Origin: Amycolatopsis tucumanensis | GTDB taxonomy: Bacteria; Actinomycetota; Actinomycetes; Mycobacteriales; Pseudonocardiaceae | NCBI RefSeq assembly: GCF_021654135.1 | Contig: NZ_JAKGSD010000004.1 | Span: 124,001-188,000 of the forward strand | Direction of reading: 5' to 3' | DNA: 64,000 bases | Part shown: piece after piece, positions 40,356 through 48,674 of the stretch | How positions within the stretch are numbered: position 1 is the first letter of the stretch | How the letters are laid out: each line of letters begins with the position of its first letter | Notes under the pieces: generated by a model | Told to the model about the DNA's origin: nothing | Databases searched by the model: none | The model's input: the letters and a program-made list of their open reading frames with translations, nothing else | Translations under genes and position numbers: made by a program

Positions 40356-40373
40356 AGCCGAGAGGAGCCGGTC

Positions 40374-41042
40374 GTGGCGGTGGAGATCGCGCGGGAGATC
40401 CGTCCTGTGGTGCAGAAGTACGGGGGCGCGTTCATGACGTCGCCGGAGCTGGCCGAGGTCGAGCGCGAGGTGGGGCTCGGGCGGCGGGCGTTGTACTTCC
40501 GCGGCCGGTCCGCCGTGCTCGGCGACCCGTCACCGTCCGTGGTCGCCGAGCTGTTCGGGATCTTCCCGCGCTGGGTGGTGGATCTTGTTTTGCCCTCCGC
40601 AGCCGAGGTTTTGGGTTCGACCGCGGCGGTCTCGGCGTACACCGAGGCGCTGTACCGGTGGTCGAAGGCGCACCTGTGGGAGTCGGCGCTCGGCGAGTTG
40701 CTGCCCAGCTTGGTGGCGGCCGCGGACGCGAGCGGGCTGGCGTTGTTCGCGGGCTGGCAGGAGGTCTCGTGGCCGGATGATCCGGTCGCTCGGATCGGCC
40801 ACGGGTTGATGGTGCTGCGCGAGTACCGCGGCGGGCTGCACTTCGCGGCGCTGCGGGCGGTGGGGCTGACGGTGCCGGAGGCGGTGGTGGCGGACCCGGA
40901 GGGCGGCCGGGCGCGCCTGTTGCGGACGGCGTGGTCCCCGGAGGCGGCCGACGAGCTGATCGCCCGCGCCCGGCGGCGCCCGCGCCCGGCGGCGCCCGGA
41001 CCTGGAAGCCCGCTGGCGGCGAGCGGAGTCGCTGACGGATGA
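40374..41042 (+). CDS. SCO6745-family protein with a frameshifted C-terminus
   Basis: The present product is 222 residues from GTG 40374 (GAGGAG upstream). ALYFRGRSAVLGDPSPSVVA, LFGIFPRWVVDLVLPSA and VLREYRGGLHFAALRAVGL match the SCO6745 family. A 16-bp tandem duplication (40963-40978 and 40979-40994) shifts the frame near codon 200. Removing one copy restores PDLEARWRRAESLTDERMGE, LLEVLSEGERDALVRSLADL and GREE, ending at 41130. The current tail (PRPAAPGPGSPL) is thus probably aberrant. Confidence 0.75.
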   Translation: MAVEIAREIRPVVQKYGGAFMTSPELAEVEREVGLGRRALYFRGRSAVLGDPSPSVVAELFGIFPRWVVDLVLPSAAEVLGSTAAVSAYTEALYRWSKAHLWESALGELLPSLVAAADASGLALFAGWQEVSWPDDPVARIGHGLMVLREYRGGLHFAALRAVGLTVPEAVVADPEGGRARLLRTAWSPEAADELIARARRRPRPAAPGPGSPLAASGVADG

Positions 41043-41324
41043 GCGGATGGGCGAGCTGCTGGAGGTGCTGTCCGAGGGCGAGCGGGATGCCTTGGTGCGC
41101 TCCCTGGCTGACCTCGGTCGCGAAGAGTGACCGGGGACACGTTGGCGGCTGGCTGCTGCCCGGGCTGGGTTGCCGGGGGTTCGGCTCTCGTGTTTCCGCA
41201 GCTCAGGCACGGTTTTTACCGTTAAGGGATACCCGGTGGAAGGGGGCTCGTGGAGTGCCCTATGCTTGTAATCGCTCCCAGGGAGACCTGAGAGCGCGGT
41301 CGGTCGGTCACCCGAACCGGCCGG

Positions 41325-41397
41325 GCTCCCATCGTCTAGCGGCCTAGGACTCCGCCCTTTCAAGGCGGCAACGCGGGTTCGAATCCCGTTGGGAGTA
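41325..41397 (+). tRNA. tRNA-Glu (anticodon TTC)
   Basis: The gene is 73 nt. Acceptor GCTCCCA with TGGGAGT, anticodon loop CTTTCAA, T-loop TTCGAAT. First of three clustered tRNAs. A TATGCT box at 41261-41266 may be its -10. Confidence 0.97.
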
Positions 41398-41415
41398 CGC
41401 ATGACAAATGCATAT

Positions 41416-41489
41416 GGCCCTGTGGCGCAGTTGGTTAGCGCGTCGCCCTGTCACGGCGAAGGTCGCGGGTTCGAGTCCCGTCAGGGTCG
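41416..41489 (+). tRNA. tRNA-Asp (anticodon GTC)
   Basis: The gene is 74 nt. Acceptor GGCCCTG with CAGGGTC, anticodon loop CTGTCAC, T-loop TTCGAGT. Confidence 0.97.
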
Positions 41490-41519
41490 CAGTAGCGTCT
41501 GGCTTCAGCCGGCGTTTCC

Positions 41520-41593
41520 GGCCAGGTAGCTCAGTTGGTACGAGCGTCCGCCTGAAAAGCGGAAGGTCGCCGGTTCGACCCCGGCCCTGGCCA
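41520..41593 (+). tRNA. tRNA-Phe (anticodon GAA)
   Basis: The gene is 74 nt. Acceptor GGCCAGG with CCTGGCC, anticodon loop CTGAAAA, T-loop TTCGACC. Confidence 0.97.
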
Positions 41594-41603
41594 CGGTCGA
41601 TGA

Positions 41604-41634
41604 ACCGCTCCGATGCAGGTCGGGGCGGTTTTTT
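41604..41634 (+). terminator. Terminator of the tRNA cluster
   Basis: ACCGCTCCGA pairs with TCGGGGCGGT (one T-G pair) and is followed by TTTTT, 10 bp after tRNA-Phe. Confidence 0.9.
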
Positions 41635-41704
41635 CATGTCTGCGCCACCGGCCGGTGGTGATCTTGGTTCACCGCCGATGGCCGCGTCTTGACCGGAGGG
41701 TGCT

Positions 41705-42151
41705 GTGGAGCTGGTTCGCCTTGGGGACGAACTCAACGGTGTCCTGGTGCGAGTGCTTGGTCGCTTCGGGGCGGGGGCCCTTCAATTTCACGATCACCTC
41801 GCCGCCGAGGTGGTTGTGGCGACCGAGTTCGTCAGCGGCAAGCTCGATCTCGTGCTCGCGCCCGCGGACCTCCAGGACTGGGAGCACGCCCTGGACGCGC
41901 TGGCGGTCGGTGGGGGCGTTCGATGGCTGGACGGCGGCCGCTCGCCCGAAATCCACCTGTCCGGGCGGGAGTCCGGGAGCCTTGTCCGGGTGACCGTGGT
42001 CGATGAGCCCGCCTCCGGTGTCTCCGTGACTCTCGAGCTGTCCGTTGCCGACGGGTGGATCGACGACCACCGGGCGCGGCTGCGGGCGGTGCGGGAGGCG
42101 TGGCCGAGTGAGGTCGTGGAGGCCTCGCCCGGTGTGTACGAATGGCGCTGA
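41705..42151 (+). CDS. DUF5959-like protein
   Basis: The protein has 148 residues, GTG start. ELVRLGDELNGVLVRVLGRF, DLVLAPADLQDWEHALDALA and VRWLDGGRSPEIHLSG follow the DUF5959 pattern of small acidic cytosolic proteins. Function unknown. Confidence 0.65.
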   Translation: MELVRLGDELNGVLVRVLGRFGAGALQFHDHLAAEVVVATEFVSGKLDLVLAPADLQDWEHALDALAVGGGVRWLDGGRSPEIHLSGRESGSLVRVTVVDEPASGVSVTLELSVADGWIDDHRARLRAVREAWPSEVVEASPGVYEWR

Positions 42152-42246
42152 CCGTAGTTCTCCCGTACCGCAAGCCCGCGGCGCTGCGTTCGGGGCCCTT
42201 CGCGTGGCTACGGAGCGTCAGCGGCGCCGCCTAGAGTGGGGGCGCT

Positions 42247-43155
42247 ATGGACTCGCCCGTGGATGTCAACCTCGTCGTCTTCCAGGTCAACGGCAGGGAT
42301 GACGACCTGCTCCACGGGGCCGCCCCGGCGCGGGCCGAGGACGCCGTCCGTCAGGCTTGGCGCCAGGTGCAGGAACAGCGCGACGTCCAGGCGAGCGAGG
42401 TCACCCGCATCCACAGCACCTGGCAACCCTCCCGCGTGGATCGCGTCTTCCTGGCCGGCACGTTCCCCCGCGCCGAACGCACCCACGACTTCGACCGGCC
42501 CGACGGCGACGACTGGGACACCGCCCTCGAAGCCGCAGCCGCGGCCCGCGCCGGTCAGGACAGCTTCGTCCAGGCGGAACGGGACGGCGAGTGGCTGCCC
42601 ATCCTCCACACCTACGACGGCCCGCTGAAGCTCTACGCCTCCCTCCCGCTCGTCGACGGCCGCCTGTACCTCGGCTTCGCCAAGACGACGATCACCCCCG
42701 CGGGCCGGATCGGCATGTCCCACCTGCTCAAGAACCGCTTCGAGGCGATGACCGGGGACGAGCTCCAGGAACTGCTCGACGAAGCGTGCGGCAACCTCGC
42801 GCGCGGGCTCCGCTTCGGCGTGCACGACGACGAGGCGAAGGGGCGCCTGGTCAGCGTGGAGCGCGGCGACGACAACCTGTGCGCGGCCTCGGCGATCGTG
42901 CTCGGCCAGTTCCACGACAACGTCGCCCACCACGTCGGTGAAGACAGGCTGATCGTCGGGCTGGTCAGTCCGGACCACATCTACGTCGCCGGCGCGAGTT
43001 CCGGCTGGGTGGAGGAGATCACGGACTGGGTGCGGACCTCGCCCGACACGAGCGGCGACCTGGTGCCGACCGTCCTCCTGATCGACGGCTCCGGAAACAT
43101 GGAGATCATCGCCGAGCGCCCGACCGGGCGAGTGCCCGCCGACGCGACAGTCTGA
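42247..43155 (+). CDS. Hypothetical protein, 302 residues
   Basis: ATG 42247 (DSPVDVNLVVFQVNGRDDDL). There are no membrane segments or signal peptide. Motifs include THDFDRPDGDDWDTAL, WLPILHTYDGPLKLYA and RLYLGFAKTTITPAGRIGMS. I recognise no family. It ends 4 bp from the convergent TetR gene. Confidence 0.6.
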   Translation: MDSPVDVNLVVFQVNGRDDDLLHGAAPARAEDAVRQAWRQVQEQRDVQASEVTRIHSTWQPSRVDRVFLAGTFPRAERTHDFDRPDGDDWDTALEAAAAARAGQDSFVQAERDGEWLPILHTYDGPLKLYASLPLVDGRLYLGFAKTTITPAGRIGMSHLLKNRFEAMTGDELQELLDEACGNLARGLRFGVHDDEAKGRLVSVERGDDNLCAASAIVLGQFHDNVAHHVGEDRLIVGLVSPDHIYVAGASSGWVEEITDWVRTSPDTSGDLVPTVLLIDGSGNMEIIAERPTGRVPADATV

Positions 43156-43159
43156 CCGG

Positions 43160-43912
43160 TCAGCGGGCCGCCACCCAGGCTTCGATCCCGTCCAGGAACC
43201 GGTCCACCCCGAACTCGAGCGCGGCCGGCAGCGCCTCGCCGTCCCCGAGGTCCTCAGCGGACTCGGCAGCCTGCACGGCGGCCAGCGCCGGGTAGTCCGC
43301 CGGGTTGATCAGCTCGCCGAGCACCTGCGTGAGTTCGGCTTCACTGCGCGGAAAACCGTCCTCGGTCTTGCCGGCGCCGCTCATACCGAGGCTGATCTGG
43401 GCGACGCCGCGCACCACCGCGGTCAGGTGCAGCGCCGCCGCGCGGGCCTGGCCGCCGACCAGCCCCGCCTTCAACAGGGGCCGCAGCAGACGGTCCAGCC
43501 ACGCGAGCTGGTGCGGGCCCATCGGCGCGTGGTCGAGCGGCACGAGCAGGAGCCACGGCCGCGCCTGGAACCCCGCCCACAGCGCGGCCACCCACTGCCG
43601 CACGGCCTGCCGGAAGTCGTCCGTGTCGTCGAGCTCCGGCGGCTTCCCGGCCGCCACATCGGCGACCACCTCGAGCAGCAGGTCCTTGCCCGGGATGTGG
43701 TTGTAGATCGACATCGTCGAATAGCCCAGCTCGGCCGCGATGCGCTGCATCGACAGCGCCTCCAGGCCGTCCGCGTCCGCGATCCGGACCGCGGCCTGCG
43801 CGATCCGCTCCACGGTCAGCCGCGCTCGCGGCCCGCGCCGGCCACGCGATCGCCCGGACCACAGCAACGTGAGGCTGCGCTGGAGGTTGGTCGCCTTGCT
43901 GTCGTCCGCCAC
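43160..43912 (-). CDS. TetR family regulator with TetR_C-type ligand domain
   Basis: The protein has 250 residues, GTG start. A basic N-terminal extension (SLTLLWSGRSRGRRGPRARL) precedes the HTH (MQRIAAELGYSTMSIYNHIP). The C-terminal domain (RQWVAALWAGFQARPWLLLV) is of the tetracycline-repressor type. It is divergent from the DUF2306 gene across a 46-bp palindrome, so it probably represses both genes. Confidence 0.88.
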   Translation of the reverse strand: MADDSKATNLQRSLTLLWSGRSRGRRGPRARLTVERIAQAAVRIADADGLEALSMQRIAAELGYSTMSIYNHIPGKDLLLEVVADVAAGKPPELDDTDDFRQAVRQWVAALWAGFQARPWLLLVPLDHAPMGPHQLAWLDRLLRPLLKAGLVGGQARAAALHLTAVVRGVAQISLGMSGAGKTEDGFPRSEAELTQVLGELINPADYPALAAVQAAESAEDLGDGEALPAALEFGVDRFLDGIEAWVAAR

Positions 43913-43923
43913 CGCGTCATTCT

Positions 43924-43969
43924 AAAACTATGTACCTCATACGTTTATATGTATGGTGTACATAGTTTT
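43924..43969. promoter_or_regulatory. 46-bp palindromic operator between TetR and DUF2306 genes
   Basis: The outer arms AAAACTATGTAC (43924-43935) and GTACATAGTTTT (43958-43969) share the same centre as the inner arms CATAC (43938-43942) and GTATG (43951-43955). It is AT-rich in a GC-rich genome, so it also contains promoter elements. Two TetR dimers could bind. Confidence 0.75.
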
Positions 43970-43988
43970 GGAATCGGAGGAGCAGACC

Positions 43989-44699
43989 ATGACCTCGACG
44001 ACGAACGCACCCCGCACCAAGCCGCCCAGCCGGCAACGGGCCTGGCGGCGCAGCCCTTGGATGGTCCCGCTGGCTCTCGTGGCGGTGGCGTTCCTGGCCT
44101 TCTCGGTGCCGCCCTACCTGACCTTCGACCCCGCCCGGTCCCGTCTGGAACCGCCGCCGGGCAACGACCTCTACTACCCGCTGCTCGTCGGGCACGTCCT
44201 GTTCGGCGCCGTCGCCATGGCCACGGCGTGCTTCCAGATCTGGCCCGCGTTCCGCGCGAAACACCCGCGCGGGCACCGCATCACCGGGCGGGTCTACGTC
44301 TTCGCGGGGGTGCTGCCGGCCGGGCTGCTCGGGCTGTACATCGGGTGGCACACCGCGGCCGGGCCCTCTGTCCGCGTGGCGAACCTCGTCGGTTCGGCGC
44401 TGTGGCTGGTCGTCACGGCCGTCGGGTGGCGGATGGCCCGTCGGCGCCGTTTCGGCGATCACCGCAGGTGGATGGCGCGCAGTTTCGCGCTGGCGATGTC
44501 GATCGTGCTCAGCCGGGTCGTCAACATCGTCGCCACGATCATCCTGACGCCCCAGGTGGACACGACCTTCCGCGGCAGCGCGGAGCTGATGACCTACAGC
44601 GCCGCGAGCATCGGGGTGTGGCTCAGCCCCTTCGTCCTGTGGGTGGTCACGGACCTGCTGCTGGAACGCCGCGGTCAGGGCCTGGTCAGGAAGAAGTAG
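43989..44699 (+). CDS. DUF2306 membrane protein
   Basis: The protein has 236 residues from ATG 43989 (GGAGGAG upstream). There are four to five TMs with family motifs: LVGHVLFGAVAMATACFQIW, HRITGRVYVFAGVLPAGLLG and RRWMARSFALAMSIVLSRV (His and Arg conserved in DUF2306). Function unknown. It is expected to be under TetR control. Its 3' end overlaps the convergent methyltransferase gene by 25 bp. Confidence 0.82.
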   Translation: MTSTTNAPRTKPPSRQRAWRRSPWMVPLALVAVAFLAFSVPPYLTFDPARSRLEPPPGNDLYYPLLVGHVLFGAVAMATACFQIWPAFRAKHPRGHRITGRVYVFAGVLPAGLLGLYIGWHTAAGPSVRVANLVGSALWLVVTAVGWRMARRRRFGDHRRWMARSFALAMSIVLSRVVNIVATIILTPQVDTTFRGSAELMTYSAASIGVWLSPFVLWVVTDLLLERRGQGLVRKK

Positions 44700-45478
44700 G
44701 CGTAGCGCTCGTCCAGTTCGTTCTCCGGCACCAGTTCGATCGCCTCCGGCCGGAAACCCACCCTGGCGGCCAGCTTCCAGAACTCCGGGATCGCGTAGGT
44801 CGTCATCTGCGACGGGCCCGTCCGGTACGAGCGGCGGCGCGGCCTGGTCAGCCAGCGGCCCTCGTCGTACTTGATCTGGATCAGGGCGAGGCCGCCGGGG
44901 GCGAGCACGCGGTGCGCGAGCCGCAGGATGCGTTCGCCGTACTCGGGGGTCGGCAGCACCTCGAAGACGTAGAGGCACAGGAACACGTCGCACGGCCCGG
45001 GGATCTCCCGCAGCGCCGCTTCCGGTGCCGGGACGTCGACGGCGACCCCGCGGAACGGGGTGTCGCACACCGCCTTCACCTGCTTTTCGCACTCCAGCAG
45101 GCTGTCCGTCGAGATGTCGACGCCGACGAACTCCTTCGCGTGCGGCGCGAAGTGCACCGCGTTCGCGCCGCCGCCGCAGCCCCACTCGAGGACCCTGTCC
45201 CACGGGCGGTCGAAACCGGCCATCCGCGCGCCGCGGCGGAACATGTCCAGGTGCCGCCTGCCGATCTCCTCCCACGGCACCTTCTCGCCGAACACCGGGG
45301 CGTCCGCCCAGTGCGAGTTGTCCTTCCAGTCCACGTCGGACCGGTCGGACCAGAAGGACTGCGCGTCGGCGGCGATGCGGCGTTCGGACTGCGTCAGGCC
45401 GATGGTCGCGAGCCCGCGGTGCCACGCGGCCAGCGCGAGCGAGACCGCGCGGCGTCTTCTTTCGGACATATCGGTCAT
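44675..45478 (-). CDS. Class I SAM-dependent methyltransferase
   Basis: The protein has 267 residues. The SAM motif I is VLEWGCGGGANAVHF, motif II is FVGVDISTDSL, and post-I elements are CDVFLCLYVFEVLPT. The substrate is unknown. Its ATG overlaps the ArsR stop (ATGA), so it is cotranslated with the regulator. A second ATG 9 nt downstream is possible. Confidence 0.82.
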   Translation of the reverse strand: MTDMSERRRRAVSLALAAWHRGLATIGLTQSERRIAADAQSFWSDRSDVDWKDNSHWADAPVFGEKVPWEEIGRRHLDMFRRGARMAGFDRPWDRVLEWGCGGGANAVHFAPHAKEFVGVDISTDSLLECEKQVKAVCDTPFRGVAVDVPAPEAALREIPGPCDVFLCLYVFEVLPTPEYGERILRLAHRVLAPGGLALIQIKYDEGRWLTRPRRRSYRTGPSQMTTYAIPEFWKLAARVGFRPEAIELVPENELDERYAYFFLTRP

Positions 45479-45840
45479 CCTGCCGGATTCACCCGTTTGG
45501 GAGGAGTCCCTTCGGCAATGTGGTGCGGGATTCCGAGCACGGCGTGGTCGGCGTACCCGAGCGCCTCGGCGACCAGATCGGCCAGGTGGTCGCTCGTGAT
45601 GCGGTAGAGCATCCGGCGGCCCTCCCGGCGCGCCCGCACCAAGCCGGCCAGCCGCAGCCTGCCGAGGTGCTGCGACACCGACGACCGGGACGCCGGCACC
45701 TGCGCGACCAGGCTGGACACGTCCTGCTCGACCGACAACAGCCGCAACAGGTGCAGCCGCGTCGGGTCGGCCAGGTGGCCCAGCACCTCCGCCGCCACCC
45801 GCAGCCGGGCGGCATCAGTTGTGTCGTCATGCGCGCGCAT
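45475..45840 (-). CDS. ArsR/SmtB family regulator, probably zinc-type
   Basis: The protein has 121 residues. Winged HTH: LRLLSVEQDVSSLVAQVPAS, then RSSVSQHLGRLRLAGLVRAR. No Cys metal site is present. The last helix (TSDHLADLVAEALGYADHAV, then IPHH) resembles the alpha-5 Asp/His zinc site of CzrA-like sensors. It is divergent from a CDF exporter 14 bp away, which supports metal-responsive control. Confidence 0.85.
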   Translation of the reverse strand: MRAHDDTTDAARLRVAAEVLGHLADPTRLHLLRLLSVEQDVSSLVAQVPASRSSVSQHLGRLRLAGLVRARREGRRMLYRITSDHLADLVAEALGYADHAVLGIPHHIAEGTPPKRVNPAG

Positions 45841-45854
45841 GCTTGCATATTGCC

Positions 45855-46853
45855 ATGGGGACCTCGCACGGACACGGACACGGCCACCGAGCGCGGCGGC
45901 TGCGGCACCTCGTCACGCCGCACAGCCACGACAGCGCCGACCGGTTGGACAGCGCGCTGGAGACCAGCAGGCGCGGGATGCGCACGCTCGTCTGGTCGTT
46001 CCTGGCGTTGTTCGTCACCGCGGCCGCGCAGCTGGTCGTCGTGTTGTTCACCGGCTCGGTCGCGCTGCTGGGCGACACCATCCACAACTTCGCCGACGCG
46101 CTCACCGCGGTCCCGGTCGGCATCGCCTTCGCGCTCGGCCGCCGCGCCGCGAGCCGCCGGTTCACCTATGGGCTGGGCCGGGCCGAGGACCTCGCCGGGG
46201 TGGTCGTCGTGCTGATCATCGCGGGGTCGGCGGCGCTCGCCGGGTACGAGGCGGTCCGGCGGCTGATCGAGCCGCGGCCGGTCACCGGGCTGTGGGTGGT
46301 GGCCGCGGCGGGCGTGATCGGGTTCCTCGGCAACGAGCTGGTCGCGCGGTGGCGCATCACGGTCGGCAGGCAGATCGGCTCCGCGGCGCTGGTCGCGGAC
46401 GGGTTGCACGCGCGGACGGACGGGTTCACCTCGCTCGCGGTGGTGCTCGGCGCGCTCGGCGTCGCGCTCGGGTTCCCGATGGCCGACCCGATCATCGGGC
46501 TCGTGATCACCGCCGCGATCCTGCTGGTGCTGCGCGACGCCGCGAAGGAGGTGTTCCGGCGGCTGATGGACGCGGTCGATCCGGCGACCGTCGACCTGGT
46601 CGAGCAGACCGCGCGGTCCGTCGACGGGGTGCGCGCGGCGCGGGACGTGCGGGTGCGGTGGATCGGGCACAGCCTGCGCGCCGAGCTGGCGGTGGCGGTC
46701 GACCCGGCGCTGACCGTGACCGCGGCGCACCACCTCGCGCACCAGGTGGAGCACCGGCTGACGCAACGAGTGCCGCGAATGACGGCGGCGGTGGTGCACA
46801 CGGAGCCGGCGCTGGGCGCGGAGGGGGCGCACGAGCTGGTGGGGCCCGGGTAG
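45855..46853 (+). CDS. Cation diffusion facilitator (zinc-type) exporter
   Basis: The protein has 332 residues from ATG 45855. The cytosolic N-terminus is His-rich (GTSHGHGHGHRARR, TPHSHD). Six TMs carry the two HxxxD sites: LLGDTIHNFADAL in TM2 and VADGLHARTDGFTS in TM5. A CTD follows (RSVDGVRAARDVRVRWIGHS). It exports Zn2+ or a similar ion in exchange for protons. It is probably repressed by the adjacent ArsR. Confidence 0.92.
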   Translation: MGTSHGHGHGHRARRLRHLVTPHSHDSADRLDSALETSRRGMRTLVWSFLALFVTAAAQLVVVLFTGSVALLGDTIHNFADALTAVPVGIAFALGRRAASRRFTYGLGRAEDLAGVVVVLIIAGSAALAGYEAVRRLIEPRPVTGLWVVAAAGVIGFLGNELVARWRITVGRQIGSAALVADGLHARTDGFTSLAVVLGALGVALGFPMADPIIGLVITAAILLVLRDAAKEVFRRLMDAVDPATVDLVEQTARSVDGVRAARDVRVRWIGHSLRAELAVAVDPALTVTAAHHLAHQVEHRLTQRVPRMTAAVVHTEPALGAEGAHELVGPG

Positions 46854-46895
46854 TGGAGGGGGTGTTGCGGGCGCCTCGGGGGTTCGGTAGCGGGG

Positions 46896-47115
46896 GCGAG
46901 GTGGTTTTTCTTTAGGGGGGCGGGTTGCGTGCGGGTGTTGGCATCGCGCGGCGGGAAGCCTGGCCGTGGTTTGCGGCGGGCCGGTCTGCCGGTGGGGCCG
47001 TGGTAGTGGGGCGAGTGGTTTTCCTTTAGGCAGGCTGGTTCGCGGGCGGGTGTTGGCACTGCGGGACGGGCGCGCCTGAAGGGCTGCATCAGGGGGCGCG
47101 GTGGCTTTCTGCGGC
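46896..47115. repeat. Degenerate direct repeats in a gene-free gap
   Basis: Between 46854 and 47190 no gene is supported. A block with GTGGTTTTTCTTTAGG and GCGGGTGTTGGCA (46896-46948) recurs in altered form at 47011-47062, and a third, shorter GGTGGCTTTCT lies near 47101. Spacing is about 115 bp. Confidence 0.6.
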
Positions 47116-47190
47116 ACAGGACATCCAATTGCTGTGATGCTCATCACTTGTTCCGCACATTGATCGTCTGTATTGTGCTTCCTTGGCGCA

Positions 47191-47613
47191 GTGGATATCG
47201 AGCACATTCGACAGGAACTGGCCACTTTCCAAGGCTCCCGGATCGTCGAGGCGAACGGGGACGTCTTCGCCATCTACGACCCCCGCGGGGACCTGCCGCC
47301 GCAGCGTCAGATGCCCTGGGCGACCATCGTGACCTCGGACAACCCGTACGACGACACCTCGAACCTGGACCGGCCCGGGGTCTTCCGCCTCAACATCGGG
47401 CTCACCCGCGACCGCTTCAAGGAAGTCGTGCCGGACGGGGACTACGACGTCACCGCCCTGGACGTCCTGTTCCCGCACCCGCTGTACGGCGGGCAGCACT
47501 GGGTCTGCGTGATCAACCCGGACGAAACCTGGCCGCAGGCCCGGAAACTCCTCGACGAGGCCTACGAGTTCGCGGTCCGCAAGTTCGACAACGCGGAACG
47601 CCGGCGTAGGTAG
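47191..47613 (+). CDS. DUF6194 family protein
   Basis: The protein has 140 residues, GTG start. DIEHIRQELATFQGSRIVEA, then FAIYDPRGDLPPQRQMPWAT, DNPYDDTSNLDRPGVFRLNI and PHPLYGGQHWVCVINP match DUF6194. These are small cytosolic proteins of unknown role, common in actinobacteria. The next gene begins 9 bp downstream. Confidence 0.78.
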   Translation: MDIEHIRQELATFQGSRIVEANGDVFAIYDPRGDLPPQRQMPWATIVTSDNPYDDTSNLDRPGVFRLNIGLTRDRFKEVVPDGDYDVTALDVLFPHPLYGGQHWVCVINPDETWPQARKLLDEAYEFAVRKFDNAERRRR

Positions 47614-47622
47614 CCTGCCCGC

Positions 47623-48561
47623 ATGGACGTACGGCGCCGGCGGGTGGCGGCCCAGCTCTTGGACCGGTCGAAAACACCGACGCTCGTCGGCGCCGTGCGC
47701 CACCTCCTCGCCGTGCAGGCCCAGGAACCGACCGCCTTCCCGCTGGCGCTGCGGGCCCGGGTGCCCGGCCTGACCGCCGCCGAACTCGACGAAGCCCGCC
47801 GGGACGCCACGCTCGTCCGCTGCTGGGGCCCGCGCGGCACCCTGCACCTGATCGCCCGCGACGACCTGCCCTGGCTGTACCCGCTGGTGAAACCGAATCC
47901 GGTCAACTCGCTCCGGCGGCTCAAGGAACTCGGCGTCGACAACCCCGACGCCTCACGCGCTGCCAAGGCTCTCGACGGCCGCGGCCCGCTCACCAAGGCC
48001 GAACTCGGTGAGCGGACCGGGACCGAGGGGCAGGCGACGGTCCACCTGGCGGTGCTCGCCGCCGCGCGCGGGCTCGTCGTGCTCGGGCCGGAACGCGCCG
48101 GCAAGCCCACCTACGTCCACGCCGCCGACTGGCTGGGCACACCCCTGCCGACCGAACCCGGCGACACCGCCCTCGGCCAGCTCGTCGCCCGCTACCTGGC
48201 CGCGCACGAACCGGCCGAGCCCGCCGACCTCGCCGCCTGGTCCGGAATCCCCGTCACCAGGCTGAAACCCCACTGGCGCGAGTCCACAGTAGACGTCGAA
48301 GAAGCGGGCACCACAGTCCGCCTCATTCCGGCCTTCGACGAGTACCTCCTCGGCTGGCGCACCCGGGACCACGCCGTCGCCCCGGAACACCGCAGGCTCG
48401 TGCACCCCGGCGGCGGCATCGTCAAGGCAGCCGTCCTCGTCGACGGCCGCGTCGCGGGCACCTGGACCCGCGCGGGCGGCCGCGTCGACGTCCAGCCCTT
48501 CGAAGACCTGCCGGACCTGACCGCGGAAATCGAGGACGTGCGCCGGTTCGACGGAAAATGA
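47623..48561 (+). CDS. Winged-helix DNA-binding protein (HTH_42/AlkZ-like)
   Basis: The protein has 312 residues. VRRRRVAAQLLDRSK, HLLAVQAQEPTAFPLALRAR and LVRCWGPRGTLHLIARDDLP are the HTH_42 (YcaQ/AlkZ-like) signature. The QxQ-like Gln pair (VQAQ) is kept, as in the glycosylases. AlkZ-type enzymes unhook DNA cross-links or remove alkylated bases; many actinobacterial members are untested. It is about 40 residues shorter than AlkZ. Confidence 0.8.
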   Translation: MDVRRRRVAAQLLDRSKTPTLVGAVRHLLAVQAQEPTAFPLALRARVPGLTAAELDEARRDATLVRCWGPRGTLHLIARDDLPWLYPLVKPNPVNSLRRLKELGVDNPDASRAAKALDGRGPLTKAELGERTGTEGQATVHLAVLAAARGLVVLGPERAGKPTYVHAADWLGTPLPTEPGDTALGQLVARYLAAHEPAEPADLAAWSGIPVTRLKPHWRESTVDVEEAGTTVRLIPAFDEYLLGWRTRDHAVAPEHRRLVHPGGGIVKAAVLVDGRVAGTWTRAGGRVDVQPFEDLPDLTAEIEDVRRFDGK

Positions 48562-48599
48562 GTCGATCACCGCGACCGGCGCCAGCTATGCTGCCGGGC

Positions 48600-48644
48600 G
48601 TGAACAGCCCCGAGTCGGACAGAGGCCGGCGGATCACCCGCTGA
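48600..48644 (+). CDS. 14-residue leader peptide of the chloramphenicol exporter
   Basis: GTG 48600 encodes MNSPESDRGRRITR then TGA. A TATGCT -10 box at 48587-48592 places the transcript start at or next to the GTG, so it is probably leaderless. The 5' arm of the attenuator hairpin lies within it. Confidence 0.65.
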   Translation: MNSPESDRGRRITR

Positions 48645-48665
48645 CCCTGTTTTCTCCGACTCGGG
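48609..48665 (+). promoter_or_regulatory. Translational attenuator hairpin sequestering the exporter's ribosome site
   Basis: CCCGAGTCGGA (48609-48619, inside the leader ORF) pairs perfectly with TCCGACTCGGG (48655-48665). The second arm contains the first bases of the GGGAG ribosome site (48663-48667) of the gene starting at 48675. A ribosome stalled on the leader by chloramphenicol would free the site. This is the classic cml/cmr attenuation layout. Confidence 0.75.
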
Positions 48666-48674
48666 AGCTTTGTC

